From Halorubrum xinjiangense (GTDB taxonomy: Archaea > Halobacteriota > Halobacteria > Halobacteriales > Haloferacaceae), in the NCBI RefSeq assembly GCF_900102375.1, contig NZ_FNBO01000009.1:88549-152548 (forward strand): a stretch of 64,000 nt of DNA. The letters are read 5' to 3'. Below, piece by piece: positions 33,752 to 41,620 of this stretch (position 1 is the stretch's first letter; each line of letters starts with the position of its first letter). Both the position numbers and the translations under genes were made by a program. Below the pieces are notes generated by a model. It saw only the letters and a program-made list of their open reading frames with translations. It made no database searches and had not been told where the DNA came from.

Positions 33752-33767
33752 TTTACCGGGCGGTAAA
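33752..33767. promoter_or_regulatory. Palindromic operator, site 2 (TTTACCGGGCGGTAAA)
   Basis: The arms TTTACC and GGTAAA form a perfect 6-bp inverted repeat with a 4-base spacer. It lies between the amidohydrolase and TetR genes, 35 bases upstream of the amidohydrolase start and immediately upstream of that gene's TATA-like element (cttttaacc on the minus strand), i.e. over its BRE. It matches the site upstream of the CaiB-type gene in all but one spacer base. Confidence 0.75.
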
Positions 33768-33840
33768 TGAGAGCGGATCGGAGTATGGGGAGAAGGAGGA
33801 GGAGCAATCGTATTATGTACCTCACACGTAGAGTGTGGGT

Positions 33841-34572
33841 ATGAGCGAATTACACGGCGGATCGGCGAGCGAACCCGCCGAGTCCCCGACCGACGACGCC
33901 GACACCGGCGACCCCAACACGGGCGATGCCGACACAGGCGACGCCAACACGGGCGACGCCGACACAGGCGACGAGACGGTGTCCTCCAAGAACACGAAGG
34001 AGGTGATCATGGAGGCGACGTTCCGCGCGCTGAGCAAGCACGGGTACAAGGACCTTCGGATGCGCGACATCGGCGAGGAGATGGACCTCACGCGGCAGGT
34101 GATCCACTACCACTTCGACGGGAAGTACGACCTCATATCCTCGTTCCTCGAACACATCATCGACCAGTACGAGGGGAGCGTGGTCGTCGAGGGCGACGCG
34201 GACCCGCGGACCGAGCTTCGCGCCCGCGTCGACCAGTGCCTGTTCGGCCCCGAGTTCGAGGAGTTCAGCCACTGGGACCGGATGAAGGTGTACCACGAGC
34301 TGTACACGCACGCGCAAAACGACGGCGAACACCGCGAGCTGTTCAACGACCACTACGAGCGCATCCGCGGCAGCATCGTCGAGGTCGTCGAGGAGGGGAT
34401 CGAGGAGGGCGTCTTCCGCGACGTCGACGCGGAGCGCATGGGCCAGCTGGTGACCGACGTCATCCACGCCGCCCGCGGGCGCCGGATCTCGCTCGGTCAC
34501 GAGGACGCGCCCGAGGAGGCTCGGAAGGCGATGGACGAGTTCATCTTCGAGTCGCTCGAACGGACGGAGTAG
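33841..34572 (+). CDS. TetR/AcrR-family transcriptional regulator (243 aa)
   Basis: The ATG at 33841 is preferred over the in-frame GTG six bases upstream; the TATA-like tattatgta at 33811 predicts a leaderless or nearly leaderless message. A 45-residue, repetitive TGD-rich acidic start is followed by a classic TetR N-terminal domain: KEVIMEATFRALSKHGYKDL, RMRDIGEEMDLTRQVIHYHF and DGKYDLISSFLEHIID. The ligand domain is of the TetR_C type. It is the natural candidate to bind the three nearby TTTACC-N4-GGTAAA sites and repress the surrounding catabolic genes. An imperfect CACAC-N5-GTGTG palindrome lies just before the start. Confidence 0.9.
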   Translation: MSELHGGSASEPAESPTDDADTGDPNTGDADTGDANTGDADTGDETVSSKNTKEVIMEATFRALSKHGYKDLRMRDIGEEMDLTRQVIHYHFDGKYDLISSFLEHIIDQYEGSVVVEGDADPRTELRARVDQCLFGPEFEEFSHWDRMKVYHELYTHAQNDGEHRELFNDHYERIRGSIVEVVEEGIEEGVFRDVDAERMGQLVTDVIHAARGRRISLGHEDAPEEARKAMDEFIFESLERTE

Positions 34573-34628
34573 GTCTGAAACGGTCGGAACCAGTTGAATC
34601 AGGAGTCACGGCGGCGTTTTTACGATCG

Positions 34629-35006
34629 TTACGGCTCGTCAATCGCGACGAGCCGCGGGTCGGTCCGCTCGCGCCCGTCGCGAAGCCGATGGGAGCCGTC
34701 GAATCGAACGCGATCGCCGGGAGACAGCTCGCCGTCGGCCGCCTGCGCGATCAGTTGAACCTCGTCGAACCGGACCAGCGCGAGGTGGTTCGGGGCGCGG
34801 ACGTCCGGCGGCGTAGTCTCGACCGTCGACGTCGCGACGACCGCCCCGGTTTCGAGTCGAACCGTCGCGGCGTCCGCCGACGAGCGGCCGCAGTCCGGGC
34901 AGCGGCGCCGGTCGTAGTACCAGCGTCGATCGCAGTCAGGGCAGGCGAAGGCGCGGTCCGCGGGGAGATCGCGGTCCTCAGATGTCTCTCCCTTCGGACC
35001 CGTCAC
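34629..35006 (-). CDS. DUF35 (zinc ribbon + OB fold) protein, thiolase partner (125 aa)
   Basis: The GTG at 35006 overlaps the thiolase-fold gene's TGA (GTGA), fixing the start. A zinc ribbon (FACPDCDRRWYYDRRRCPDC) precedes an OB-fold domain (GAVVATSTVETTPPDVRAPN, then HLALVRFDE). DUF35 proteins form complexes with thiolase-fold partners, as in the archaeal mevalonate pathway enzymes and in steroid side-chain retro-aldolases. It is the last gene of the CaiB-thiolase-DUF35 operon. Confidence 0.88.
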   Translation of the reverse strand: MTGPKGETSEDRDLPADRAFACPDCDRRWYYDRRRCPDCGRSSADAATVRLETGAVVATSTVETTPPDVRAPNHLALVRFDEVQLIAQAADGELSPGDRVRFDGSHRLRDGRERTDPRLVAIDEP

Positions 35007-36205
35007 GCGCGCAACACCGTACAGACGCTGTTGTTGCCGAACCCGGCGACGTTGATCGCGAAACCCGTCTCCGCGCCGTCGACGCGGCGGTCCGCAGGGA
35101 GGTCGCCGCGCAGCTGCCACACGAGCTCGACGATCTGCGAGAGTCCGGTCGCGCCGAGCGGGTGGCCGCGGGCCTTGAGCCCGCCGCCGGGGTTGACCGG
35201 GAGGTCGCCGTCGAGCGCGGTGTCGCCGTCGAGCGTCGCCTCCCACGCGGTTCCGGGCTCGTAGAACCCCAGCTCTTCGAGTTCGATCAGTTCGAGGACC
35301 GTGAACGCGTCGTGGATACAGGCGACGTCGACGTCGTCCGGGCGGATCCCGGCGCGGTCGAAGACGCGCTCGCCCGCGGTCCGGACGGAGTCGATAGAGA
35401 GGGGGTCCGGACGCTCGGCGACGGCGTGGGTGCCCGTCGCGCTCGCGATACCTGCGACGCGCGGGGCGGGAGCGGCTTCGGTCCCGCGGTCCGTGGCGGG
35501 CTCACCCCCGTCTGTCCGCGTCAGGACGACCGCCGCGGCGCCGTCGGACATCGGACAGCAGTCGTACAGTCGGAGCGGCGCGGCGACGATCGGGGAGTCG
35601 AGCGCGTCCTCGACGTCGACCGGCTTGCGGAACTGCGCGACGGGGTTGTCGACCGCGTTCCCGTGGTTCTTCGCGGCGACCGCGGCGAGCGCCTCGCGGG
35701 GCGCGTCGTGGCGGTCGAGGTAGGCGCCCGCGGCGAGCCCGCCGAAGGAGGGGAGGGTGATCCCCTGCGCGTACTCGCGCCGGTGGACGAGCCGGCTGAT
35801 CGCCTCGGTGACGCTCCGCGTGTCGCCCGCCGACATCTTCTCGGCGCCGACGACGAGCGCGACGTCGGTGCGGTCGCTCCCGGCGCCTCCCGCGGCGCGG
35901 CTCCCGATGCCCTCGACGCCGCGGTGAAACGCGCTCGCGCCGGTCGCGCTCGTGTTCTCGATCCGGTCCGCGGACGCGCCGTCGAGGCCGAGAGCGGCCG
36001 CCAGCGCGTTCGCGAGCCCCGCGCTATCGTCGAGCGCCTCGGCGAGGGCGTTGCCGAAGTGGAGCGCGTCGACGGCCGCAGGATCGACTGCGGCGTCCGC
36101 GAGGGCCTCCTCGGCGGCCGCGGCGGCGAGGTCGACGAGCGACCGGCCGGAGTCGCTCTCGAACGGAGTCATGCCGACGCCGCCGACGCGGACTTCAGTC
36201 GTCAT
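35003..36205 (-). CDS. Thiolase-fold enzyme lacking the catalytic cysteine (400 aa)
   Basis: The ATG at 36205 gives MTTEVRVGGVGMTPFESDSG, a normal SCP2-thiolase N-terminus. The C-terminal half has VACIHDAFTVLELIELEELG, GGGLKARGHPLGATGLSQIV (catalytic His) and NVAGFGNNSVCTVLRA. At the nucleophile the sequence reads RIENTSATGASAFHRGVEGI: the usual Cys of NxCxxG is a serine (codon AGC). Thiolytic activity is therefore doubtful. Cysteine-less SCP2-thiolases with DUF35 partners include steroid retro-aldolases, a plausible analogue. It overlaps both neighbours in the operon. Confidence 0.87.
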   Translation of the reverse strand: MTTEVRVGGVGMTPFESDSGRSLVDLAAAAAEEALADAAVDPAAVDALHFGNALAEALDDSAGLANALAAALGLDGASADRIENTSATGASAFHRGVEGIGSRAAGGAGSDRTDVALVVGAEKMSAGDTRSVTEAISRLVHRREYAQGITLPSFGGLAAGAYLDRHDAPREALAAVAAKNHGNAVDNPVAQFRKPVDVEDALDSPIVAAPLRLYDCCPMSDGAAAVVLTRTDGGEPATDRGTEAAPAPRVAGIASATGTHAVAERPDPLSIDSVRTAGERVFDRAGIRPDDVDVACIHDAFTVLELIELEELGFYEPGTAWEATLDGDTALDGDLPVNPGGGLKARGHPLGATGLSQIVELVWQLRGDLPADRRVDGAETGFAINVAGFGNNSVCTVLRA

Positions 36206-37472
36206 TCCCGTCGGCGGTCGTGTCGTCGGCGTCGCCCTCATCGCCGAACACGCCCAGCTCCGAGAGGCGGTCGATCTCGGCCTCCGAGTAGCCGTGCTCG
36301 CGGAACACCTCACGGTTGTGTTCGCCGAGCAGCGGCGGCGGGAGCTCGAAGCCGCTCTCGGCGTTGCGGAACTTCAGCGGGTGTTCGATCACGGGCACCT
36401 CGCCGAGTTCGGGGTGTTCGATCTCGGTGATGGTGCCGCGGGCCTCGATCTGCGGGCTGTCGAGGGCCTCCTCGACGCTGTACACCGGCCCGGCGGGGAC
36501 GCCGGCGTCCTCGGCGATGACCTCGATCCACTCGTCGGTCGTCTTGTCTGCGAGGGTGGCCTCGATCTCGGCTTCGAGCTCGTCGAGGTGCTCCACGCGG
36601 TCCGCGTTCATCTCGAAGCGGTCGTCCGCGGGGAGGTCCGGCCGGTCGAGCGCCTCGCAGAGCTCGCCCCAGAGCTTCTCGTTGAGGATACAGATGTTGA
36701 TGAACCCGTCTTTCGTCTCGAACGTCTGGTACGGGGCGAGGACGGGGTCTTTCGTCCCCATGCGCTTTGTCTCCTCGCCCGCGAACACCATTCCGGCCTG
36801 CTTGGTGAGCCACGGCAGGGTGGCCTCGAGCATGCCGAGGTCGATATACTCGCCCTCACCGGTGCGCTCTCTGCGGTAGAGTGCCGTCGTCGCCCCGAAG
36901 GCGGCCCACATCGCCGTGATCAGGTCCGTCATCGGCAGGCCGACCTTCGCCGGTTGGCGGTCCGCCTCGCCGGTGACGCTCATGATTCCACTCATCCCCT
37001 GGATGAGGAGGTCGTAGCCGGAGCGCTCGCGCCACGGCCCGGTCTGTCCGAACGCCGAGATCGCGAGATAGATCAGGTCCTCGTTGTGGTCGGTGAGCGT
37101 GTCGTAGTCGACGTCAAGCCGCTCCGCGGTCCCCGGCCGGAAGTTCTGGATGAAGATGTCCGCCTCCTCGACGAGCTCGTATAACGCCTCTTTCGCGTCG
37201 TCGTTTTTCAAGTCGAGCTCGAGGCTCTTCTTCCCGTAGCTCAGCGTCCAGTAATACGGGGACTCGCCCTTGATGAACGGCGGCCCGGAGTGGCGGACGG
37301 CGTCGCCGTAGCCGGGCTGTTCGATCTTGACGACCTCGGCGCCCTGGTTCGCCAGCATCGCCGAGCAGAAGCCGCCGGTGACGAACGTCGAGAGGTCGAG
37401 GACGGTGACCCCGTCCAGGATCCTCCCGCCGATCCCGGACTCATCAGTTCCCGTGTCGTCGGTGGCGTTCAT
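36195..37472 (-). CDS. CaiB/BaiF-family CoA transferase (425 aa)
   Basis: A family III CoA transferase: GVTVLDLSTFVTGGFCSAML, LANQGAEVVKIEQPGYGDAV, LDLKNDDAKEALYELV, and FIQNFRPGTAERLDVDYDTL are hallmark blocks, and MSVTGEADRQPAKVG follows. These enzymes move CoA between carboxylic acids (here probably activating the pathway substrate). The catalytic aspartate is probably the one in YIDLGMLEATL. First gene of an operon with the thiolase-fold gene (11-base overlap) and the DUF35 gene. Operator site 3 lies 54-69 bases upstream. Confidence 0.92.
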   Translation of the reverse strand: MNATDDTGTDESGIGGRILDGVTVLDLSTFVTGGFCSAMLANQGAEVVKIEQPGYGDAVRHSGPPFIKGESPYYWTLSYGKKSLELDLKNDDAKEALYELVEEADIFIQNFRPGTAERLDVDYDTLTDHNEDLIYLAISAFGQTGPWRERSGYDLLIQGMSGIMSVTGEADRQPAKVGLPMTDLITAMWAAFGATTALYRRERTGEGEYIDLGMLEATLPWLTKQAGMVFAGEETKRMGTKDPVLAPYQTFETKDGFINICILNEKLWGELCEALDRPDLPADDRFEMNADRVEHLDELEAEIEATLADKTTDEWIEVIAEDAGVPAGPVYSVEEALDSPQIEARGTITEIEHPELGEVPVIEHPLKFRNAESGFELPPPLLGEHNREVFREHGYSEAEIDRLSELGVFGDEGDADDTTADGNDD

Positions 37473-37525
37473 CGGACCACCTCGTCCTGCGTGGGGAGTC
37501 GTCTCATGGATGTGTGTACGGTTTG

Positions 37526-37541
37526 TTTACCGGGTGGTAAA
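37526..37541. promoter_or_regulatory. Palindromic operator, site 3 (TTTACCGGGTGGTAAA)
   Basis: A perfect 6-bp inverted repeat with spacer GGGT, nearly identical to site 2 (spacer GGGC). It is in the promoter region of the CaiB-thiolase-DUF35 operon. A second palindrome, ACACTC-TACC-GAGTGT, lies further upstream at 37629-37644. Confidence 0.75.
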
Positions 37542-37654
37542 ACTATCGGCGTCGACCGTGATACTCGTTAGTCAGGCCCGTATCGATACGGACCGGTTGT
37601 TGGTTCAGGACCATCGGCCGGGGCGGTTACACTCTACCGAGTGTCGATCGGGAG

Positions 37655-37683
37655 CCCCCCACCCCTTCGTTTCGGGTGGAACC
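37655..37683 (-). other. Origin recognition box, ORB1 (inverted)
   Basis: On the minus strand it reads GGTTCCACCCGAAACGAAGG then GGTGGGGGG. This matches the haloarchaeal ORB pattern of a TCCA..GAAAC dyad followed by a G-string. It faces ORB2 across the AT-rich stretch. Confidence 0.85.
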
Positions 37684-37887
37684 ACGGAGTGCGGTGGGGT
37701 GGTTGGTGGATGGTGGTGGACGGTTTGGATGCCGAGAGATTATTCTACAAACGTTCTCTGATAAAATAATACTATAACAACAAATATAATCTGTGAGGGA
37801 TTGTCGAGGGTACTGTTGTATGAATAGTGTATTAAAACCACCGGTATATAAGTACAGCCTCACCACCCTCTCCCCCACCCGTTCACC

Positions 37888-37916
37888 GTTCCACACGAAA
37901 CAAAGGGGTGTGGGGG
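37888..37916 (+). other. Origin recognition box, ORB2
   Basis: GTTCCACACGAAACAAAGGG continues into GTGTGGGGG: the dyad and G-string are both intact. It is the mirror partner of ORB1 on the far side of the AT-rich element. Confidence 0.85.
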
Positions 37917-38346
37917 TCCACCCGATTACATCGACCTGGCGGAGCGAGGAACCACGAGAGAAAACCGACGAGACGGAGGCGGGGACTTGAACTAACAGGC
38001 TAGTTATGGATTATTGAGACGACACCACGAGAATCACAAATTGGCCTTAAAGGCGACTTCAAACCGGAATAGCGGCGAATTATCGAGGAAAGTCACGCCG
38101 TTTTCTGGTTGCTATCGATATCTACTCCGCGTTTCGACAGGTCTAATTGTCTCATCTTTCGACGCAACCCACCATGGTGATGACCCGTCACCCCATACGA
38201 GAGGGACGTTTCAACTCCAGAGAGGAACACTTTTGTACCGTCTCTTCATCTGGTTCGAGTGTATCAACTGGACGTGGTCGCCCACGGATCCGACCACGAA
38301 TCCGTATTTCCGACCGGAGACGGCGTCTGAAGCGACTTACGCGACC

Positions 38347-38373
38347 GTCTCCACCTGAAACAGAGGGGTTCAC
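38347..38373 (+). other. Origin recognition box, ORB3, in the orc1 leader
   Basis: GTCTCCACCTGAAACAGAGG continues as GGTTCAC and ends at the base before the orc1 ATG. Orc1 bound here would cover its own translation start region, which suggests autoregulation as well as origin binding. Confidence 0.8.
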
Positions 38374-40266
38374 ATGGACGAAGGCGATCACACACCGCGG
38401 GCCGACGGCGGTATCGACCCGGACGACGGCGACGAACCGGACCATAGCAGCGACTCCGAGGGTTCCGAGACTGACCGCTCTAACAGCGAGGGCTCCGAGG
38501 GCGAGGACTCCGGGGGCGAGGACTCCGATACCGAAGCCTCCGAACCTGAGGCCTCCGTGGTCGAGAGTTCCGAAGCTGACGACACCGACATCAACGGATT
38601 CGACCCCGACGTCCCGATCGAGACCGACCCTGACGGTGACCTCGACGCCGATACGAACCTCGGGACCTCGGAGACGAGCCCCCTCGAATCGAGTACGGAC
38701 CCCGTCGAACCGAGTACCGACTCCGTCGAACCGGATTCCGACACCGCGTCCCGTCCGACGGGCGCTCGACCCGAAACGGCGGGGCTCGACAACGGCGGCC
38801 GCGACCGCTCGTCGCCCGACGTCGACTTCGACGGCGTCGTCCTCGATGACGACGAGGACAACCAGGGCCTGTTCGACGACCTCCTCTCGGGCGAGCCGAT
38901 CTTCGAGAACAAGGAGGTCCTCCGCCCCTCCTACACCCCGCACGAGCTCCCCCACCGCAACGACCAGATCAACCGGATGGCGACGATCCTCGTCTCCGCG
39001 CTCCGCGGCGAGACCCCCTCGAACATCCTCATCTACGGGAAGACGGGGACGGGGAAGACCGCCTCGGCGAAGTTCGTCTCGCAGGAGCTCGAGTCCACTT
39101 CCCAGAAGTACGACGTCCCCTGCGAGGTCGAGTACATCAACTGCGAGGTGACCGACACCCAGTACCGCGTCCTCGCCCAGCTCGCGAACACGTTCATCGA
39201 GGAGAACCAGGCGGTGATCGCGGACCGTCTGGAGCGCCTCGAAGCCCTCCGCGAGGACGCGACCGCCGCCGCAGAAGCGGCCGGCCGCGACGCCGCCGCC
39301 GCCCTCGCCGAGACCGAGTTCCAATCCGTCGACGAGCTCGACGACCGCATCGAGTCGCTGGAGGACGACGCCGACGAGATGGAGGAGGTGCCGATGACGG
39401 GGTGGCCCACCGACCGCGTCTACTCGACGTTCTTCGAGGCGGTCGACTACCACGAGCGCGTGGTCGTGATCATGCTCGACGAGATCGACAAGCTCGTCGA
39501 GAAGAGCGGCGACGACACCCTCTATAACCTCTCCCGGATGAACTCCGAGCTCGACCGCTCGCGCATCTCGATCATGGGGATCTCGAACGACCTGAAGTTC
39601 ACCGACTTCCTCGACCCCCGCGTGAAGTCGAGCCTCGGCGAGGAGGAGATCGTCTTCCCGCCGTACGACGCCAACCAGCTCCGCGACATCCTCCAGCACC
39701 GCGCCGACACCGCGTTCAAGCCCGACGCGCTCACCGACGACGTGATCCCGCTCTGCGCCGCCTTCGCCGCACAGGAACACGGCGACGCGCGCCGCGCGCT
39801 CGACCTCCTCCGCACCGCCGGCGAACTCGCCGAGCGCTCGCAGGCGGAGATCGTTGCGGAGAAACACGTCCGACAGGCCCAAGACAAGATCGAACTCGAC
39901 CGCGTCGTCGAGGTCGTCCGCACCCTCCCCACCCAGAGCAAGATCGTGCTGTTCGCGGTCATCCTCCTCGAAAAGAACGGCGTCCACAACATCAACACCG
40001 GCGAGGTGTTCAACATCTACAAGCGCCTCTGCGAGGAGATCGACGCCGACGTCTTAACCCAGCGGCGCGTCACAGACCTCATCAGCGAGCTCGACATGCT
40101 GGGGATCGTCAACGCCGTCGTCGTCTCGAAGGGCCGCTACGGCCGAACGAAGGAGATGGGCCTCTCCGTGCCGGTCGAGGAGACCGAGGCGGTCCTTCTC
40201 TCGGACTCGCGGCTCGGCGATATCGAGAACGCACAGCCGTTCGTCCAGGCGCGGTTCGACAACTGA
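38374..40266 (+). CDS. orc1: Orc1/Cdc6 origin-binding initiator (630 aa)
   Basis: AAA+ initiator that binds ORBs and loads MCM. Walker A is YGKTGTGKTA (residues 221-230), Walker B is VVVIMLDEIDKL, and the sensor-like MGISNDLKFTDFLDPRVKSS follows; the C-terminal winged helix is represented by VLTQRRVTDLISELDMLGIV. An unusually long acidic, S/E/D-rich region of about 160 residues precedes the conserved part, and a long Ala/Glu coiled-coil-like insert lies around residues 275-345. The ATG at 38374 sits directly after ORB3. It is adjacent to the origin it presumably serves. Confidence 0.95.
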   Translation: MDEGDHTPRADGGIDPDDGDEPDHSSDSEGSETDRSNSEGSEGEDSGGEDSDTEASEPEASVVESSEADDTDINGFDPDVPIETDPDGDLDADTNLGTSETSPLESSTDPVEPSTDSVEPDSDTASRPTGARPETAGLDNGGRDRSSPDVDFDGVVLDDDEDNQGLFDDLLSGEPIFENKEVLRPSYTPHELPHRNDQINRMATILVSALRGETPSNILIYGKTGTGKTASAKFVSQELESTSQKYDVPCEVEYINCEVTDTQYRVLAQLANTFIEENQAVIADRLERLEALREDATAAAEAAGRDAAAALAETEFQSVDELDDRIESLEDDADEMEEVPMTGWPTDRVYSTFFEAVDYHERVVVIMLDEIDKLVEKSGDDTLYNLSRMNSELDRSRISIMGISNDLKFTDFLDPRVKSSLGEEEIVFPPYDANQLRDILQHRADTAFKPDALTDDVIPLCAAFAAQEHGDARRALDLLRTAGELAERSQAEIVAEKHVRQAQDKIELDRVVEVVRTLPTQSKIVLFAVILLEKNGVHNINTGEVFNIYKRLCEEIDADVLTQRRVTDLISELDMLGIVNAVVVSKGRYGRTKEMGLSVPVEETEAVLLSDSRLGDIENAQPFVQARFDN

Positions 40267-40288
40267 CGCCGCGCCGGCGAGTCGCGCA

Positions 40289-41488
40289 TCACGCCGCCGG
40301 AGCGGACGCACCGGGTGCCGGACTCGCCGTCGGAAGGGCGCTCCCAATCGCCCCCGATATCGCCTCGTTCAGCTCCACTTGCCCCGTCGCGATCAGGCGA
40401 ATGTATCCGAGGTACGGGACGCGGACACGCGCCACCCCGTTCACCCATTCGGCTCTGACCGGGGGCGAGAGCCCGCTGGCTTGGTCGTAGGCCCCGTTGT
40501 TGTCTCCAAGCGTGACGTATCCGTCGTGGGGCGCCGGGCAGTTGGCGAGCGATTCGCAGTCGACGGCGTTGTGATACTCCTCGTCGGCGCGGTCGTACCA
40601 GTTCTCGCCCTCGGTAACGTGAAACATGGCCCGGTGGATGATCGGCGATCCGGTCCGCCCCGGGGGCGTGTATATCACGACCGAGCCGTAGGACCCGAAC
40701 GACCGGTAGTCGACCGCTTGGCCCACCTCGTGAGTAACGACACCGATGCCGTTTTCGGCCGCGTCCGGAGCGAACTGTCCGGGCTCGGTGACGAACACGA
40801 GGTCGCCGACCTGCATGTTCGGCTCCATGCTCCCCGACTCGACGGCGACCATGGGCGGCCACACGCCGCTGACGCCGAACAGCAGCAGGCCGATCAGGAG
40901 GACGACGGCGACGCTCGTCAGCATCTCCCGGATCCACATCAGCGCGCCGTCCCGGTCGTGGCGAAACCGGTACCACAGCGACTCGTCGCTGCCGGACTGC
41001 GCCGCCCCCGGCGCCTCCGACCACCCTTCGCCGACCGCGTCTCCTTTTTCTGTGGTTTCTCCCTCGGCGTCGGCGCGACCGTCGCCGGCACGGGACCGAG
41101 CGTCCGCCGTCGTCGGGTTCTCCACTGCGGACGGGAATTCCTCCGCTGATTCCGGTCCACGACGGTCCTCGTTCGCAGCGCCGGATTCGTCCGAGTGCTC
41201 CGACTCAGGTCGCGGACCGACCTCGCTTTCGCTGTCGGAGGTGTCATCGCTCGACCCATCAGGAGCGTCGCTGTCCGACTCCGCAGAAATCTCTTCATCC
41301 GACTCCGCAGGAACCTCCTCATTCGACTCCGCAGGAACCTCCTCAGCCGACTCCGCAGGAAGCTCCTCAGCTGACGCATCGGTATCTGCTCCCTTCGACC
41401 CGTCTGGAGGACCCGAAGATTCGCGTTCGTTCCGCTCGTCTCGATCGGCCGACCCGTCCGTATCCGTCGGCCGATCCGATTCATCCAT
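40289..41488 (-). CDS. Signal peptidase I (S26B, archaeal/ER type)
   Basis: A 399-residue protein. About 170 acidic, disordered residues come first, including near-tandem AES-EEVP units. Then a transmembrane helix (LTSVAVVLLIGLLLFGVSGV) and the protease domain with Ser in VESGSMEPNM, His instead of Lys in SPIIHRAMFHV, and Asp in GYVTLGDNNGAYD. These are the Ser/His/Asp residues of the archaeal type. It removes signal peptides at the outer face of the membrane. It converges on orc1 and is divergent to the PolD small-subunit gene. Confidence 0.93.
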   Translation of the reverse strand: MDESDRPTDTDGSADRDERNERESSGPPDGSKGADTDASAEELPAESAEEVPAESNEEVPAESDEEISAESDSDAPDGSSDDTSDSESEVGPRPESEHSDESGAANEDRRGPESAEEFPSAVENPTTADARSRAGDGRADAEGETTEKGDAVGEGWSEAPGAAQSGSDESLWYRFRHDRDGALMWIREMLTSVAVVLLIGLLLFGVSGVWPPMVAVESGSMEPNMQVGDLVFVTEPGQFAPDAAENGIGVVTHEVGQAVDYRSFGSYGSVVIYTPPGRTGSPIIHRAMFHVTEGENWYDRADEEYHNAVDCESLANCPAPHDGYVTLGDNNGAYDQASGLSPPVRAEWVNGVARVRVPYLGYIRLIATGQVELNEAISGAIGSALPTASPAPGASAPAA

Positions 41489-41620
41489 TACGTCGCCTTT
41501 GGGGGGTTCCGTTCATAAGCTTCCGGGTGACGGGACTTCGGCCTCGTCCCCCGAGTCCGGCCGCCGGCCCCATCCAACCGCTCCGGAACGGTTTTGCCCG
41601 AGACCCTCTTTTCGGGTATC

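Larger units (their letters stand above)
37626..38373. other. Putative replication origin (oriC)
   Basis: The 901-base gap between the CaiB-type gene and orc1 has no plausible protein gene. It holds an AT-rich, probable unwinding stretch (about 37738-37860, with tracts such as gataaaataatactataac and caaatataatc), flanked by ORB1 (inverted) and ORB2 (direct), with ORB3 abutting the orc1 start. Inverted ORBs flanking an AT-rich element next to an orc1/cdc6 gene is the standard haloarchaeal origin layout. It also carries the palindrome ACACTC-TACC-GAGTGT at 37629-37644. Confidence 0.88.

Noticed and set aside
40289..41488. Possible frameshift because of the long N-terminal extension of the signal peptidase
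   Set aside because: The frame is continuous, its composition is normal for acidic haloarchaeal linkers, and the protease domain is intact.
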